This document shows positions 15,599 through 24,307 of a stretch of DNA of 27,000 nucleotides, piece by piece (the stretch's first letter is position 1; the number at the start of each line of letters is the position of its first letter). The stretch is from Methanoregula sp. (GTDB lineage: Archaea > Halobacteriota > Methanomicrobia > Methanomicrobiales > Methanospirillaceae). The DNA is taken from positions 1 through 27,000 of the forward strand of contig JAPKXT010000182.1 in the NCBI GenBank assembly GCA_026394695.1. The letters run 5' to 3'. Under the pieces are notes generated by a model that worked only from the letters and a program-made list of their open reading frames with translations, did not search any database and had not been told where the DNA came from. The position numbers and the translations under genes are program-made.

Positions 15599-16297
15599 AT
15601 GTCCAAAAAAAAAGAAACCCTCTCCTCACCGCCAGATCTTAAAAGGGTCAGGGTGAGCAAAAACGGTCCCTACATTGTTTCAGGAGGTATCCCCCTCGCC
15701 ATAAAGGAGATCCGCAACGATGCAGAGGGATACTGCAGTACCTGGCACGAGATCAGGACATACCCCCTGAAGGAACAGTACGCCCTGTGCCGGTGCGGGC
15801 ATTCGAAAAATAAACCCTTCTGCGACGGCACCCATGCAAAAATCCCCTTTGACGGCACCGAGACCGCTGAGGATGTGCCGTATCTTGACCGGGCAGAGAA
15901 AATTGACGGGCCCGACCTGTCGCTGACTGATTCTGACGGTATGTGCGTCCACGCCCGGTTCTGTATGCGTGCAGGTGGCATCTGGAACCTCACCCGGCAA
16001 TCAGATATTCACGAGGCCCGGGACATTGCCATCGAAGAGGCGGGAAACTGTCCGTCCGGGCGCCTGGTTGTCTGGGACAAAAAGAGCGGCAAGGCACTTG
16101 AACCCGAATTTGAAAAATCTATTGTGGTCATTGAGTACCCCACACGCAGTGAACATGGCCCGCTCTGGGTGCGTGGCGGTATTCCGGTGGAATCGTCTGA
16201 TGGACATGTCTATGAGATCCGGAACCGCGTGACACTGTGCCGCTGCGGAAAATCGTATAATAAGCCGTTCTGTGACGGCAGCCATGTCGAGAGATGA
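15599..16297 (+). CDS. Iron-sulfur protein: CDGSH - 4Fe-4S-like - CDGSH
   Basis: 232 aa from the ATG at 15599, chosen because AAGGA lies 5 nt upstream; a GTG at 15575 is a weaker alternative. Two CDGSH motifs are complete: CRCGHSKNKPFCDGTH (Cys64, 66, 75, His79) and CRCGKSYNKPFCDGSH (Cys214, 216, 225, His229). Each fits C-x-C-x8-C-x3-H and should hold a 2Fe-2S cluster. Between them lies a divergent 4Fe-4S-type domain (CVHARFCMRAGGIWNLTR ... CPSGRLVVWD; Cys116, 122, 151). CDGSH proteins act in iron-sulfur and redox homeostasis. Placement after catalase supports an oxidative-stress role. No signal peptide or membrane segment. Confidence 0.92.
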   Translation: MSKKKETLSSPPDLKRVRVSKNGPYIVSGGIPLAIKEIRNDAEGYCSTWHEIRTYPLKEQYALCRCGHSKNKPFCDGTHAKIPFDGTETAEDVPYLDRAEKIDGPDLSLTDSDGMCVHARFCMRAGGIWNLTRQSDIHEARDIAIEEAGNCPSGRLVVWDKKSGKALEPEFEKSIVVIEYPTRSEHGPLWVRGGIPVESSDGHVYEIRNRVTLCRCGKSYNKPFCDGSHVER

Positions 16298-16339
16298 TGG
16301 GGCCGGTACAAGGATTTTATCCTGTTCATTCACCGGTCC

Positions 16340-16357
16340 GGTAAATTTTTAAAAAAA
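16340..16357. terminator. Bidirectional A/T tract terminator
   Basis: Between the convergent CDGSH and permease genes, TTTTT is followed by a run of A, giving T tracts on both strands directly after each gene. A GGGCCGGT / ACCGGTCC inverted pair precedes it on the plus strand. Confidence 0.5.
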
Positions 16358-17764
16358 TCAGAACCCTGCGGGGTCTGCTGCGTCCCAGCGAACCTTCGCC
16401 TTCTGCACCAGCAGCCACGTTGGAATTGCAAGGATGACGGATGAGAGGGCAAAGTACGGGTCTGCAAAGGCAACCGAGGTGAAGACCGTCAGGACAATGC
16501 CAACGAGAACGAGGTACACAAAGAGCACCTTTACATCATACACCAGCACGTTAGGGGACAGCCCGCAGAGCCAGGCCATGACACTCACCGCGTAAAACGA
16601 GACCGAGATCCCGAGCACGACGGCAGGGACGAGATACACGACCTCCCCGGAAAGGATCGCCACGGCCGCGATGAAGATCGCCGGTAGCACCTGGAGGATT
16701 GCGAAGGTGGTGATCTTGCTGCCGATCAGCGTGCTGACGGCCACCGGAAGGCAGGCATATGGCCCGAAGGTGTCGAACATCGTGACCCACGTGTACATCG
16801 TCGATGCGATCACGCCGGTGGTGATGGCAAAGATGAAGAGCAGGCCGTGAGGTGGGAAGAACGGGCCCAGCAGGGCGAGGAAGAACCAGATCACGCCAAG
16901 GGGGAGGAGGAACGAGAAGATTGTCTGGCCGATCAGGCTCCCGCTCCGGTACAGGTCAAGGGTGTCCTTGGCGTTGAACGGGGGGTTTGGCAGGAACGAG
17001 AGCCGCCGCATCAGGGGTGTAAACGAGTCTTTATACATCTTCTCTGACCCCACCGACTCCGGGTTGAAGAGCACGATTGCGACGCCGAAGAGGAGGGCGA
17101 GCACGACACAGGAGATGAAGAGGTTTGCCCATGTGAACGCACTGTTGAGCAGCAGCGGCGGGAAAAAAAGCACCGGGTTCGTTCCGGTTACGGTTGTAAG
17201 GCCACCCCAGCCCACGCCAAGGATCAGCAGGATGGACCAGAGCGCCGGTCGTGACCGGGCGTAGACCGTGGAGAGGAAGAAGACGCCGCAGAGGCCAAAG
17301 AGAAACGAGAGCGTCAGGGTGAGGAGGAGGAGGAGGGCACGTGCGAGGGGGATACCAACGAACGGTGATGCCGCAATATACCCGAACCCGAAGGGTAAGA
17401 CCCAGAGAAAGAAGTAATAGACCGTGTCCTTAACGACAAAGTTTGAGAAGATGAACTGCTCTGAGAGCGGGAGACTCCGGGCGGAGTAGGCGAGGAGGCT
17501 TGCCTGGCCAAAGCGCCTGTTCATCACTTCGTTGCCCAGGAGCCCGAACCCGCCGACCATGATCCCGAGCATCAGGTAGTTTGCGTGGACGATCAGCGTG
17601 AGATTGCCGGCCGGGAGGGTGACCTGCATCAGGGGGATGAGGAACGAGCCCATGAACGCGATCCCGAAGATCATGACCGGGAAGAGAGCAAAGGAGAGGC
17701 TGCCGAACATCGTGGAATGGACCCGCCACTCCTCTTTCATCATGCTGGTGAACAGCTCAAACAT
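16358..17764 (-). CDS. Large ABC transporter permease (putative ABC-2 exporter)
   Basis: 468 aa from the ATG at 17764; the frame extends upstream only as a shadow of the ATPase gene. About twelve hydrophobic helices are visible, for example LSFALFPVMIFGIAFMGSFL, ALLLLLTLTLSFLFGLCGVF and TIFSFLLPLGVIWFFLALLG. The N-terminal MFELFTSMMKEEWRVHS is the cytoplasmic start typical of ABC-2 permeases. The gene overlaps the ATPase stop by 8 nt, so both form one exporter. Substrate unknown; its size and the neighbouring RND and S-layer-like genes suggest cell-envelope export, which is inference. Confidence 0.88.
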   Translation of the reverse strand: MFELFTSMMKEEWRVHSTMFGSLSFALFPVMIFGIAFMGSFLIPLMQVTLPAGNLTLIVHANYLMLGIMVGGFGLLGNEVMNRRFGQASLLAYSARSLPLSEQFIFSNFVVKDTVYYFFLWVLPFGFGYIAASPFVGIPLARALLLLLTLTLSFLFGLCGVFFLSTVYARSRPALWSILLILGVGWGGLTTVTGTNPVLFFPPLLLNSAFTWANLFISCVVLALLFGVAIVLFNPESVGSEKMYKDSFTPLMRRLSFLPNPPFNAKDTLDLYRSGSLIGQTIFSFLLPLGVIWFFLALLGPFFPPHGLLFIFAITTGVIASTMYTWVTMFDTFGPYACLPVAVSTLIGSKITTFAILQVLPAIFIAAVAILSGEVVYLVPAVVLGISVSFYAVSVMAWLCGLSPNVLVYDVKVLFVYLVLVGIVLTVFTSVAFADPYFALSSVILAIPTWLLVQKAKVRWDAADPAGF

Positions 17765-18482
17765 GGCGATCCTTCCGGACGAGCGAGAGGAAGAAGGAGG
17801 GCAGGTGCTCATTCCTGCCGGCCAGTTCGGCAACGGGGCCGGTATAAAGCAGTGTGCCCTTGTGAAGGATCGCAAACCCCGAGCAGATCTCCTCGGCCAC
17901 CTCGAGGATGTGGGTCGAGATAAAGATTGTCCTGCCCTTTTTGACATATCCCGCGAGGTAATCCTTGACGACGTCCTGCATGATCGGGTCGAAGTTGATC
18001 AGGGGCTCATCGATCAACGCGAGCGCCGGCTCGTGGATGAAGGCCTGCGTGAACATCAGTTTCTGTCGGGTGCCTCGAGAGAGGTCCTTGCAGAGCACAT
18101 TCTTCTTGTCGGCAAAATCGAGGAAATCGAACCACCACTCTGCCTTCGGTTCAATGTCCGGTATCTTCCGGACTGCGGCTACGAACCTGAGGTACTCCAT
18201 CGCGGTGAGGAAACTGGGTGGGGTCTCCTGCTCGGGGATGATCCCAACGTGCCCGCGGACGCCGACCGGGTCCTGCACGACATCAAGGCCAAGCACCGTT
18301 GCCGAACCGCCAGTCGGGCGTGTCTGCCCGGTCAGCATTTTGATCATCGTCGTCTTTCCGGATCCGTTGGGGCCAAGAAGCCCGAACAGTCCTCCCTTCT
18401 CAACAGAAAGGGAAACATTGTCGACGGCGATTACGTCACCATACTTCTTTGTGAGATCCTTTGTTTCCAGCACGATTGCCAT
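17757..18482 (-). CDS. ABC transporter ATP-binding protein
   Basis: 241 aa. Motifs in order: Walker A LLGPNGSGKTT (35-45), Q-loop region IPEQETPPS, signature LSRGTRQKL, Walker B LALIDEPLINFDP and the switch His in FISTHILEVAEE. The signature is SRGTRQ rather than SGGQRQ, and the D-loop Leu-Asp is replaced by Phe-Asp; both occur in CcmA/ABC-2-type ATPases. It starts with its own promoter, a TATA-like GTATTTACG on the reverse strand near 18520, and a weak ribosome site. It overlaps and powers the permease that follows. Confidence 0.93.
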   Translation of the reverse strand: MAIVLETKDLTKKYGDVIAVDNVSLSVEKGGLFGLLGPNGSGKTTMIKMLTGQTRPTGGSATVLGLDVVQDPVGVRGHVGIIPEQETPPSFLTAMEYLRFVAAVRKIPDIEPKAEWWFDFLDFADKKNVLCKDLSRGTRQKLMFTQAFIHEPALALIDEPLINFDPIMQDVVKDYLAGYVKKGRTIFISTHILEVAEEICSGFAILHKGTLLYTGPVAELAGRNEHLPSFFLSLVRKDRHV

Positions 18483-18551
18483 TGCCCTGCACCTTTGTTG
18501 CTATGGTAAAGTCCGAGTCTCTTTACGTAAATACATCGCGGTTCCGGGACT

Positions 18552-18560
18552 AAAAAAAAA
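18552..18560 (-). terminator. Oligo-T terminator after the RND gene
   Basis: Nine consecutive T on the reverse strand lie 13 nt beyond the RND stop codon, separating it from the ABC transporter pair downstream. Confidence 0.55.
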
Positions 18561-18573
18561 TGAGTTGGGAACC

Positions 18574-20898
18574 CTATTGCCTCTCTCCGGAATGCTTCTC
18601 TCTCTCTCTCTCTTTTAAGCGTTTTGTCAGGTCCCCCATGACAGAAAGAATTGCCGGCATGATGAAGATCGCACCCATCAATGAGAACCCGACAGCGATC
18701 AGGGTCGTGATACCGAAGTTGCTGATGATCGGGAAACTTGAAAGACAGAGGGCGGAGAACCCGAAGAAGGTTGCGAGCCCGGAAATTGTTATCGCCGTGC
18801 CTATCTTGTTCACGCTTTCCTGGATGGCCGCAATATGGTCGTGCAGCCGCTCCTCCTCTTCGGCATATCGTTCCATAACAAGGATCGTATATTCAGCAGC
18901 AACACCTATCGTCATGGATCCCAGTGTTGCGGTAAGCGGAGTGTACGCGATTCCCATCACATACATCGCCACAGCATTCCACCCGACAATCACGATAATC
19001 GGAACAAGCGGGGTAACTGCATGGATATGACGGTAAACCAGCGCGAGGAACGCAAAGACGAGTACGAACCCGAGCAAGGTCATCGCCTCTTTTGATGATA
19101 CAAGCCCGTTGATAAGTGCCGTGAAGAGATAAAACGATCCTACCGGCTCGAGAGTGATCCCTGCTGGCGGTTGCAGGAACGCAATATCCTTTTCCATCCG
19201 GACTTTGAGGCCGTTCTCCGCACTCATCTCCATCTTGATAGTGTTGAAGCTGATGATACCTTCCATCGAACCGCTCAGGTATGGTTTCTTGACACCGGCC
19301 GGGATTGTTTCAATCACGGCATTGAGCTGGTTCTGGTCTTTTGGCATCACCCCCCCGTTATACGCAAGGATATACGTGACAATGCTCGTCGCACGGGTAA
19401 GTTCAGTGTGATGGGCGAGCTCATAATCCTGGAATTCCTTCATCCACAGCACGGTGTCGAGGTCAGTGACACGGCTCCCCCGGATAATGAAATCAGCGGA
19501 GCTTGTCGAGCCGAGAATGCCGGTCACTTTATCCATCTGGACTTTTGCCGGCATGTCACTGGGAACAAAAGCGTTCTCGCTTGTCTCGATGGGGATCTGG
19601 GAGTCGATCTGGAAACCGACGAGGGCGACCATCCCGGCAATCAGGAGGATAGGAATGGGATTTTTTGCAATTTTTACTGAAATGTCGGTCAGGAAGCGGC
19701 CGTACGACCATGAACTCTTTTTTGGTATTTTATTTCCGGGGACACCTTGACCTTGTGCAGGGATGTAATCACACGCTCCTTCACCGACCGCATAACAGAG
19801 TTCAGTTTTTTGGGGTTTGGGTGTATAGTTGAGGAGATGTGCAATCGTCGGGATACCGATTAGCGCAATGACATAGCAGCTCATGACACCAATCATCGCC
19901 ACCAGTCCGAATGAGCGGATCATGGGGACTGTTGAAATAAACATCGCCATAAATCCCATACAGGTGGCGAGCATCGCGTACATGACGGCAGGACCGGTGC
20001 GGGTTATCGTTACCATCACGGCTTTGTCAAGGGATCCCTTCCGGGCTTCTTCATCCAGCCTGGCATGGAACTGGATACCGTAATCGATGCCGAGACCAAT
20101 CATGACCGGGAAAGCGCCGAGCACCGCCATATTGAGCTTGATTCCGGCAAGCCCCATGAAACCCATGGCTGTCGTCAGGCCTATGCCTACGAAGAGTACC
20201 GGAAGGAAGCGGTGGCTGGCATAGGAAAACAATATGCCCATGACAATAACCATCAGCACCATTGCACCGCCGATGAGCACACCCATGGATGATCCCATCT
20301 CGGTCTTCATCTGTTCGGAGAATGCGGCACTTCCTGAAACCGAGATCTTAACCCCGGGTGGCGGGCTGTTCTCTGCTATGAGATTCTCTACATTTTTCAG
20401 GGTTGCGCTCTTTGCATTATCAGACAATCCCTGCGAGAGGGTGATCTGCACCAGCGTCAGGACATTTGACGGAACCGCGGTGGCTTTCACTTCAGGGGGG
20501 ATCTGGTCAACAATCCGGTCGATCTCGCCTTTTGATTGTGGCAGGATCCCACCGTTTGCACTTTTTAAGAGATCTGCTACACTTGCAGATCCTACAACAT
20601 TCTCCTGCTGGTTGATATCACGTTCAAGATCGTCGATATAGGTGAGGACCGGCGGGCTGAGAGGATCACTGGTCTCCACGATAAGAATGAGGACGTTTGA
20701 AGAGAAGGTGTCAGTATAATGCTTATTGAGTATTCCCGCCGCTGAATCCTTATCCAGGTAGGTATCATTACCTGTCTCCATGGTGATGAGTGTCATCCCG
20801 TACAGGGTAACGATAAAGACAATCCCGATGACGGCAGCAACCCGCCGGGGGTGGTGGTTGATGACCTGTGCAAGTCTTCCAAATATCTGGCCGATCAT
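18574..20898 (-). CDS. RND superfamily exporter, HAE3/MmpL-like
   Basis: 774 aa with the two-fold RND plan: TM1 (VAAVIGIVFIVTLYGMTLI), a large outside loop (about 45-205), five helices containing VMIGLGIDYGIQFHARLDEE (motif GxDYGIQ), a cytoplasmic linker, then a second TM1-loop-TM2-6 repeat with MTIGVAAEYTILVMERYAEE. In the second repeat the usual GxDY is replaced by VAAEY, with Glu in place of Asp. This is the archaeal/bacterial HAE3 family, whose members move lipids or hydrophobic compounds using the proton gradient. The upstream gene encodes a CARDB/S-layer-domain protein, a frequent partner. The last residues, KEREREKHSGERQ, are encoded by a (TC)8 tract. Confidence 0.94.
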   Translation of the reverse strand: MIGQIFGRLAQVINHHPRRVAAVIGIVFIVTLYGMTLITMETGNDTYLDKDSAAGILNKHYTDTFSSNVLILIVETSDPLSPPVLTYIDDLERDINQQENVVGSASVADLLKSANGGILPQSKGEIDRIVDQIPPEVKATAVPSNVLTLVQITLSQGLSDNAKSATLKNVENLIAENSPPPGVKISVSGSAAFSEQMKTEMGSSMGVLIGGAMVLMVIVMGILFSYASHRFLPVLFVGIGLTTAMGFMGLAGIKLNMAVLGAFPVMIGLGIDYGIQFHARLDEEARKGSLDKAVMVTITRTGPAVMYAMLATCMGFMAMFISTVPMIRSFGLVAMIGVMSCYVIALIGIPTIAHLLNYTPKPQKTELCYAVGEGACDYIPAQGQGVPGNKIPKKSSWSYGRFLTDISVKIAKNPIPILLIAGMVALVGFQIDSQIPIETSENAFVPSDMPAKVQMDKVTGILGSTSSADFIIRGSRVTDLDTVLWMKEFQDYELAHHTELTRATSIVTYILAYNGGVMPKDQNQLNAVIETIPAGVKKPYLSGSMEGIISFNTIKMEMSAENGLKVRMEKDIAFLQPPAGITLEPVGSFYLFTALINGLVSSKEAMTLLGFVLVFAFLALVYRHIHAVTPLVPIIVIVGWNAVAMYVMGIAYTPLTATLGSMTIGVAAEYTILVMERYAEEEERLHDHIAAIQESVNKIGTAITISGLATFFGFSALCLSSFPIISNFGITTLIAVGFSLMGAIFIMPAILSVMGDLTKRLKEREREKHSGERQ
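18597..18613. repeat. (TC)8 dinucleotide tract at the 3' end of the RND gene
   Basis: Eight TC units (plus one T) encode the Arg-Glu-Arg-Glu tail on the other strand. Dinucleotide tracts of this length can slip during replication; here a slip would change only the last dozen residues. Confidence 0.6.
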
Positions 20899-20941
20899 AG
20901 GAAATCCTTACTGTCCGTTGAGAGGAGCAGAATATAGTTGT

Positions 20942-20966
20942 CCGGGAAGGAATAATACCCTCCCGG
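20942..20966 (-). promoter_or_regulatory. Intercistronic hairpin between CARDB and RND genes
   Basis: CCGGGAAGG (20942-20950) pairs with CCCTCCCGG (20958-20966) with one mismatch and a 7-nt loop. It lies in the 127-bp gap within the presumed two-gene unit and has no following T tract, so mRNA processing or stability is more likely than termination. A TATA-like CTATATTC on the reverse strand near 20931-20938 may give the RND gene an extra promoter. Confidence 0.35.
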
Positions 20967-21025
20967 TGCAGTATGTGCGGTCGTGTTGGCACCTGAGTAA
21001 GGTGTTACTGACATGAACGCACCTC

Positions 21026-22387
21026 TTATTGCCGGGTGGTTCTCCGGCGATAGACCAGGTAACCGACCAGGATAACAGCTGCTGCAATAACGGCTACGAC
21101 AAAGGGATTACCCAGCAGGGAGTCTTCATTTTGTACCACAATCCGGACTTTCAGCGGGTCCGAGATCAGCGAATTATCCAGGGCATCGCGGTACCGGATC
21201 TCGGAGTCAAGGGCGTACTCCTTAATTGTCGCAGACTTGTCTACTGAGATCTCAAATGTTGCTTCCCGTGTATCTCCAGGTGCAAGCGTTCCGAGAAACG
21301 CCGTGTCGTCATTACTGGTAAACGGGTCAACGGCACTGATCCGGGCCTGGACATTATACGCCGTTGCACCACCGGTATTGGTATACCGGACATTGATCAC
21401 TTTTTTCTGGCCCGGAAAGACTGTATCCGGCTCAGATACGATACCGAAATCAATTTTTTTACCAACGTGAACACCGATGGTTTCCACATCTGATGAGACC
21501 TGGGCACCTTCACTATTCTCGTAATTCACCAGCACATCAAGCGGATAGGTTTGTTCTTCAGCATCGCTGGAGATGGATATTTTAAACCGGCTGGTGACGG
21601 TTTGATTAACAGCAAAGTCCCCGATATACATGCTCCCTGACGTAGGGAGAACGGGGCTTAAGTCATTCCGTACAATCCTGATGATGGCATTTTTGCCGTT
21701 CTCGTGACCAACATTTTTCACTTCAAGGGTGATGTAGCCTTCAGTGCCGGCGTTCAGGTGCTCGGCCTCTGTCGAAATTACGCTGATCTTCAGTTCCGGC
21801 CTGATTTTTATGGGAAGGCTGAGAGTCTCATTTTTCTCCTTGTAATAATACTGGATGGTATCTATGCCATATTGTTCAGCTTCATACATGTAGGTGTACT
21901 TCAGGGTAAGCGGAAGATCATACGATCCTGCAGCAGCATCTTTGTCTACCTGTGTCGTGATCACACAGCTCACCGTGCTGCTCCCTTGTACGTCTCCCAG
22001 CATCTGCGGATCGGATTTGATGGTAACCGGGGCATCTCCTGCAGCCAGTGAGACCGTCAGGAATTTGGCAGTGTTGGGCAGATCGTCCCGCTCAACAATT
22101 CCTGACTGGACGAACTTGAACTCGTTGACTCCTTTATTCTCAATCACAACTTTTAACTGGACTGTATCCCCGGGACTTACCTCATTTGTGCCGGATATAT
22201 AGGCAGATAGTTCAGGGCTTCCCGCCATGTATTTGGTTCCTGCCTGTGCGGGTGTGATGAAAATGACAGCACATACGATGGCGAGAAGGCTGGCATATGC
22301 GAGCAGGCTGTTGTACCGCTTCGGTACGCTGGCACTGGTTGCTAGGTTTTGTTTTTTACATGCAATTGTTTGCTGGGTATTGATCAT
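21026..22387 (-). CDS. Secreted, membrane-anchored CARDB / S-layer-domain protein (COG1361-like)
   Basis: 453 aa. An N-terminal signal segment (SLLAYASLLAIVCAVIFITP followed by AQAG, about 27-49) and a C-terminal helix (NPFVVAVIAAAVILVGYLVY, then RRRTTRQ) place the body outside the cell with a single anchor. The body is three to four repeated beta-sandwich units with the pattern 'G-x-x-V-x-L-x-V-x-I-x-N-x-G' (for example DTVQLKVVIENKGVNEFKF, GTEGYITLEVKNVGHENGKN, KVINVRYTNTGGATAYNVQA), the CARDB/NEW3-like fold. Proteins of this kind often sit next to HAE3-type RND exporters and may act as their outside adaptor. The start has GAGG six bases upstream and a TATA element at 22425-22441. Confidence 0.88.
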   Translation of the reverse strand: MINTQQTIACKKQNLATSASVPKRYNSLLAYASLLAIVCAVIFITPAQAGTKYMAGSPELSAYISGTNEVSPGDTVQLKVVIENKGVNEFKFVQSGIVERDDLPNTAKFLTVSLAAGDAPVTIKSDPQMLGDVQGSSTVSCVITTQVDKDAAAGSYDLPLTLKYTYMYEAEQYGIDTIQYYYKEKNETLSLPIKIRPELKISVISTEAEHLNAGTEGYITLEVKNVGHENGKNAIIRIVRNDLSPVLPTSGSMYIGDFAVNQTVTSRFKISISSDAEEQTYPLDVLVNYENSEGAQVSSDVETIGVHVGKKIDFGIVSEPDTVFPGQKKVINVRYTNTGGATAYNVQARISAVDPFTSNDDTAFLGTLAPGDTREATFEISVDKSATIKEYALDSEIRYRDALDNSLISDPLKVRIVVQNEDSLLGNPFVVAVIAAAVILVGYLVYRRRTTRQ

Positions 22388-22424
22388 GGATATCCTCGGT
22401 TCAAGGAATGTTTGTTACCGGTTG

Positions 22425-22441
22425 AAACTTATATTATATAA
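22425..22441 (-). promoter_or_regulatory. TATA box of the CARDB-RND unit
   Basis: The reverse strand reads TTTATATAATATAAG, centred about 45 nt before the start codon, giving a leader of about 20 nt that includes the GAGG ribosome site. Confidence 0.55.
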
Positions 22442-22580
22442 ACATATTGCTAATTGATTATACATGTCAATGATAAATAAATTCCCTGTGATAGATGCAT
22501 GGATCATAAGGAGCAGGACAGGAAAATCGTGCCAAAAAAGCGAAATAACCGGGATTTATATCTCGTAATCAGCGCAACGA

Positions 22581-23924
22581 TTAGCCGATAAATTTCTGGA
22601 GTGCGGCAATCCGGTCCCGAAGCGCCTGTTCCCGTTCAGTTGCCTCGGTAATATCAGACATAATAACATAGGTGGACACCGTGTTGTTATGCAGGGCAGC
22701 AGTGACCCTGCCAAAAATACAGCGGCGGCGGCCATCTTTACGGTTAATCCAGACGGTAAATTCTCCGGGTTTTTCTGAATCCGGTCGGGTATCTCTGACG
22801 ATCTCTTCGATCTTTTCGTGGTCTTCACTTAACGCCAGATCAACGGATTTCATATGGGTAAGTTCTTCTTTTGAATATCCGGAGATATCTGCAATACGGT
22901 GGTTGGCAAAGACAAAATTTCCGTTTTCCACAATGATAAGTCCGTCCTGGATATTCTCAGCCATCATCCGGAACCGCTCTTCACTCTCTTTGAGCGCGGC
23001 TTCGTTTGCCTTGAGCTCCGTGATATCGGTAGTGATAATGAACACGTAACGGGTATCTGCATGCTGCACAGCAGAGATGCGGGTTGACATGAACCGACGT
23101 TGGCCATCTTTTCGAAGTATCCATAGCTGGAGTTCCTTCAGCCCGTGATCACCTCTCTCCATCTTCTGGATCTGGCTGGCTGCTGCTTCTTTATCCTCCG
23201 GTGAGATGATCGAAAGCGGGTTCATCTCCCATAATTCTTCAAATGAATAACCGGTAATTTCTGCTATACGCCGATTCACAAAGACGATTTTTTCATTTTC
23301 TATGATGATCAAACCGTCATGGATATTCTCAGCCATCATCCGGAACCGCTCTTCATTTTCCCGGATCTCCCGTTCTGCAAGAATATGTTCGGTAATATCC
23401 TCAAGGATGAGGGTAAAGCCTTTTCTGCCATCTTCAAAAACGGTCGGGACAGATTTCTGTTTAAAGATCCGTACTCCCCGACCTTTTACCTGGAATGTGA
23501 CTGTATCTTCTTTTTCTTCGAATCTGGTCTCGAGTGTCTCAAGTAATTCGTGAACATCGACATCGGGCGGGCTGAGATACATGATATTTTTCCCTATTGT
23601 ATCCTGACGGGAAAGCTTCAGGAGAGTTAAGAAATTCTCATTCACATCAATGATACGTGACTCATTATCCAGGACCATAATACATTCTTTTGAGTAACTG
23701 AGCATTGCGGAAAGAGGCACACGCCGGGAAAGCGTGAATACCTTTGCCATCCCAAAGGTTCGCATATCCACCTGACCGGATATTAAGAGGGTATCCAGAT
23801 ATCTGCCGATAGTGTTCTTGTTTTTATTGAGTGCTTTTGAGATATCCGTGACACTCATCCCCTCCAGATGATCCTTTAGAAGATCTTTTATGCGGGAGAG
23901 TTCGAGTTTGTAATCCTGCATCAT
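22581..23924 (-). CDS. HTH protein with three PAS domains, no kinase domain
   Basis: 447 aa. Residues 1-65 form a winged-helix-type DNA-binding region (LLKDHLEGMSVTDISKALNK, then NKNTIGRYLDTLLISGQVDM). Three PAS domains follow: about 75-185 (ECIMVLDNESRIIDVNENFL ... FTLILEDITEH), 195-310 (DGLIIIENEKIVFVNRRIAE ... FIITTDITELK) and 320-435 (DGLIIVENGNFVFANHRIAD ... YVIMSDITEAT). PAS2 and PAS3 are close copies, both preceded by EERFRMMAENI. The protein ends after a short helix, with no histidine-kinase or GGDEF output. A one-component regulator sensing redox or a small ligand is inferred. Promoter: TATAAATG on the reverse strand near 23972-23979. Confidence 0.92.
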   Translation of the reverse strand: MMQDYKLELSRIKDLLKDHLEGMSVTDISKALNKNKNTIGRYLDTLLISGQVDMRTFGMAKVFTLSRRVPLSAMLSYSKECIMVLDNESRIIDVNENFLTLLKLSRQDTIGKNIMYLSPPDVDVHELLETLETRFEEKEDTVTFQVKGRGVRIFKQKSVPTVFEDGRKGFTLILEDITEHILAEREIRENEERFRMMAENIHDGLIIIENEKIVFVNRRIAEITGYSFEELWEMNPLSIISPEDKEAAASQIQKMERGDHGLKELQLWILRKDGQRRFMSTRISAVQHADTRYVFIITTDITELKANEAALKESEERFRMMAENIQDGLIIVENGNFVFANHRIADISGYSKEELTHMKSVDLALSEDHEKIEEIVRDTRPDSEKPGEFTVWINRKDGRRRCIFGRVTAALHNNTVSTYVIMSDITEATEREQALRDRIAALQKFIG

Positions 23925-24022
23925 GGTGTTGCCAGATCGCGAATTCGGCGCTGATGATTAGTATGAATACTGACATTTATAATTGTTATGTATAATCAAA
24001 ATGTATAGTCAATAATAAAATC

Positions 24023-24032
24023 ATTTAAATAT
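24023..24032 (+). promoter_or_regulatory. TATA element of the 13-residue repeat protein
   Basis: CATTTAAATATG precedes the ATG at 24068 by about 40 nt, and GGGAG lies nine bases before the start codon. The element shares the 143-bp divergent control region with the HTH-PAS gene. Confidence 0.4.
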
Positions 24033-24067
24033 GAAAAATTAAAACACGTACATAGGGAGAAACACGT

Positions 24068-24307
24068 ATGGTCCCGGATAGTATGATGAAAGGAATCGTT
24101 GCATCGTACTTGGCATCCCCCCAGGGAATGAAGATGATTCATGCCTATCTCTCCCCGGCAGACGGGCAGACATCGATCAGGAAATATCTTGCAACCCCCG
24201 AGGGGAAGCAGACGGTGCAATTGCTTCTACCCCCAATGCTTGATGGTCTCAATCTGTTGGAAGATGTAAAAGAGAAGATCCGAATTGCTAATTCTGAAAA
24301 AACATGA
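24068..24307 (+). CDS. Small protein made of 13-residue tandem repeats
   Basis: 79 aa from the ATG at 24068 (ribosome site GGGAG). Three consecutive 13-residue units are visible: YLASPQGMKMIHA (14-26), YLSPADGQTSIRK (27-39) and YLATPEGKQTVQL (40-52), then a partial fourth, LLPPMLDGL. The consensus is Y-L-A/S-S/T-P-x-G followed by an amphipathic stretch, likely a helix-turn repeat. It ends in a charged helix (EDVKEKIRIANSEKT). I do not recognise a family. It is transcribed divergently from the HTH-PAS regulator and may be its target, which is inference from position only. Confidence 0.75.
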   Translation: MVPDSMMKGIVASYLASPQGMKMIHAYLSPADGQTSIRKYLATPEGKQTVQLLLPPMLDGLNLLEDVKEKIRIANSEKT

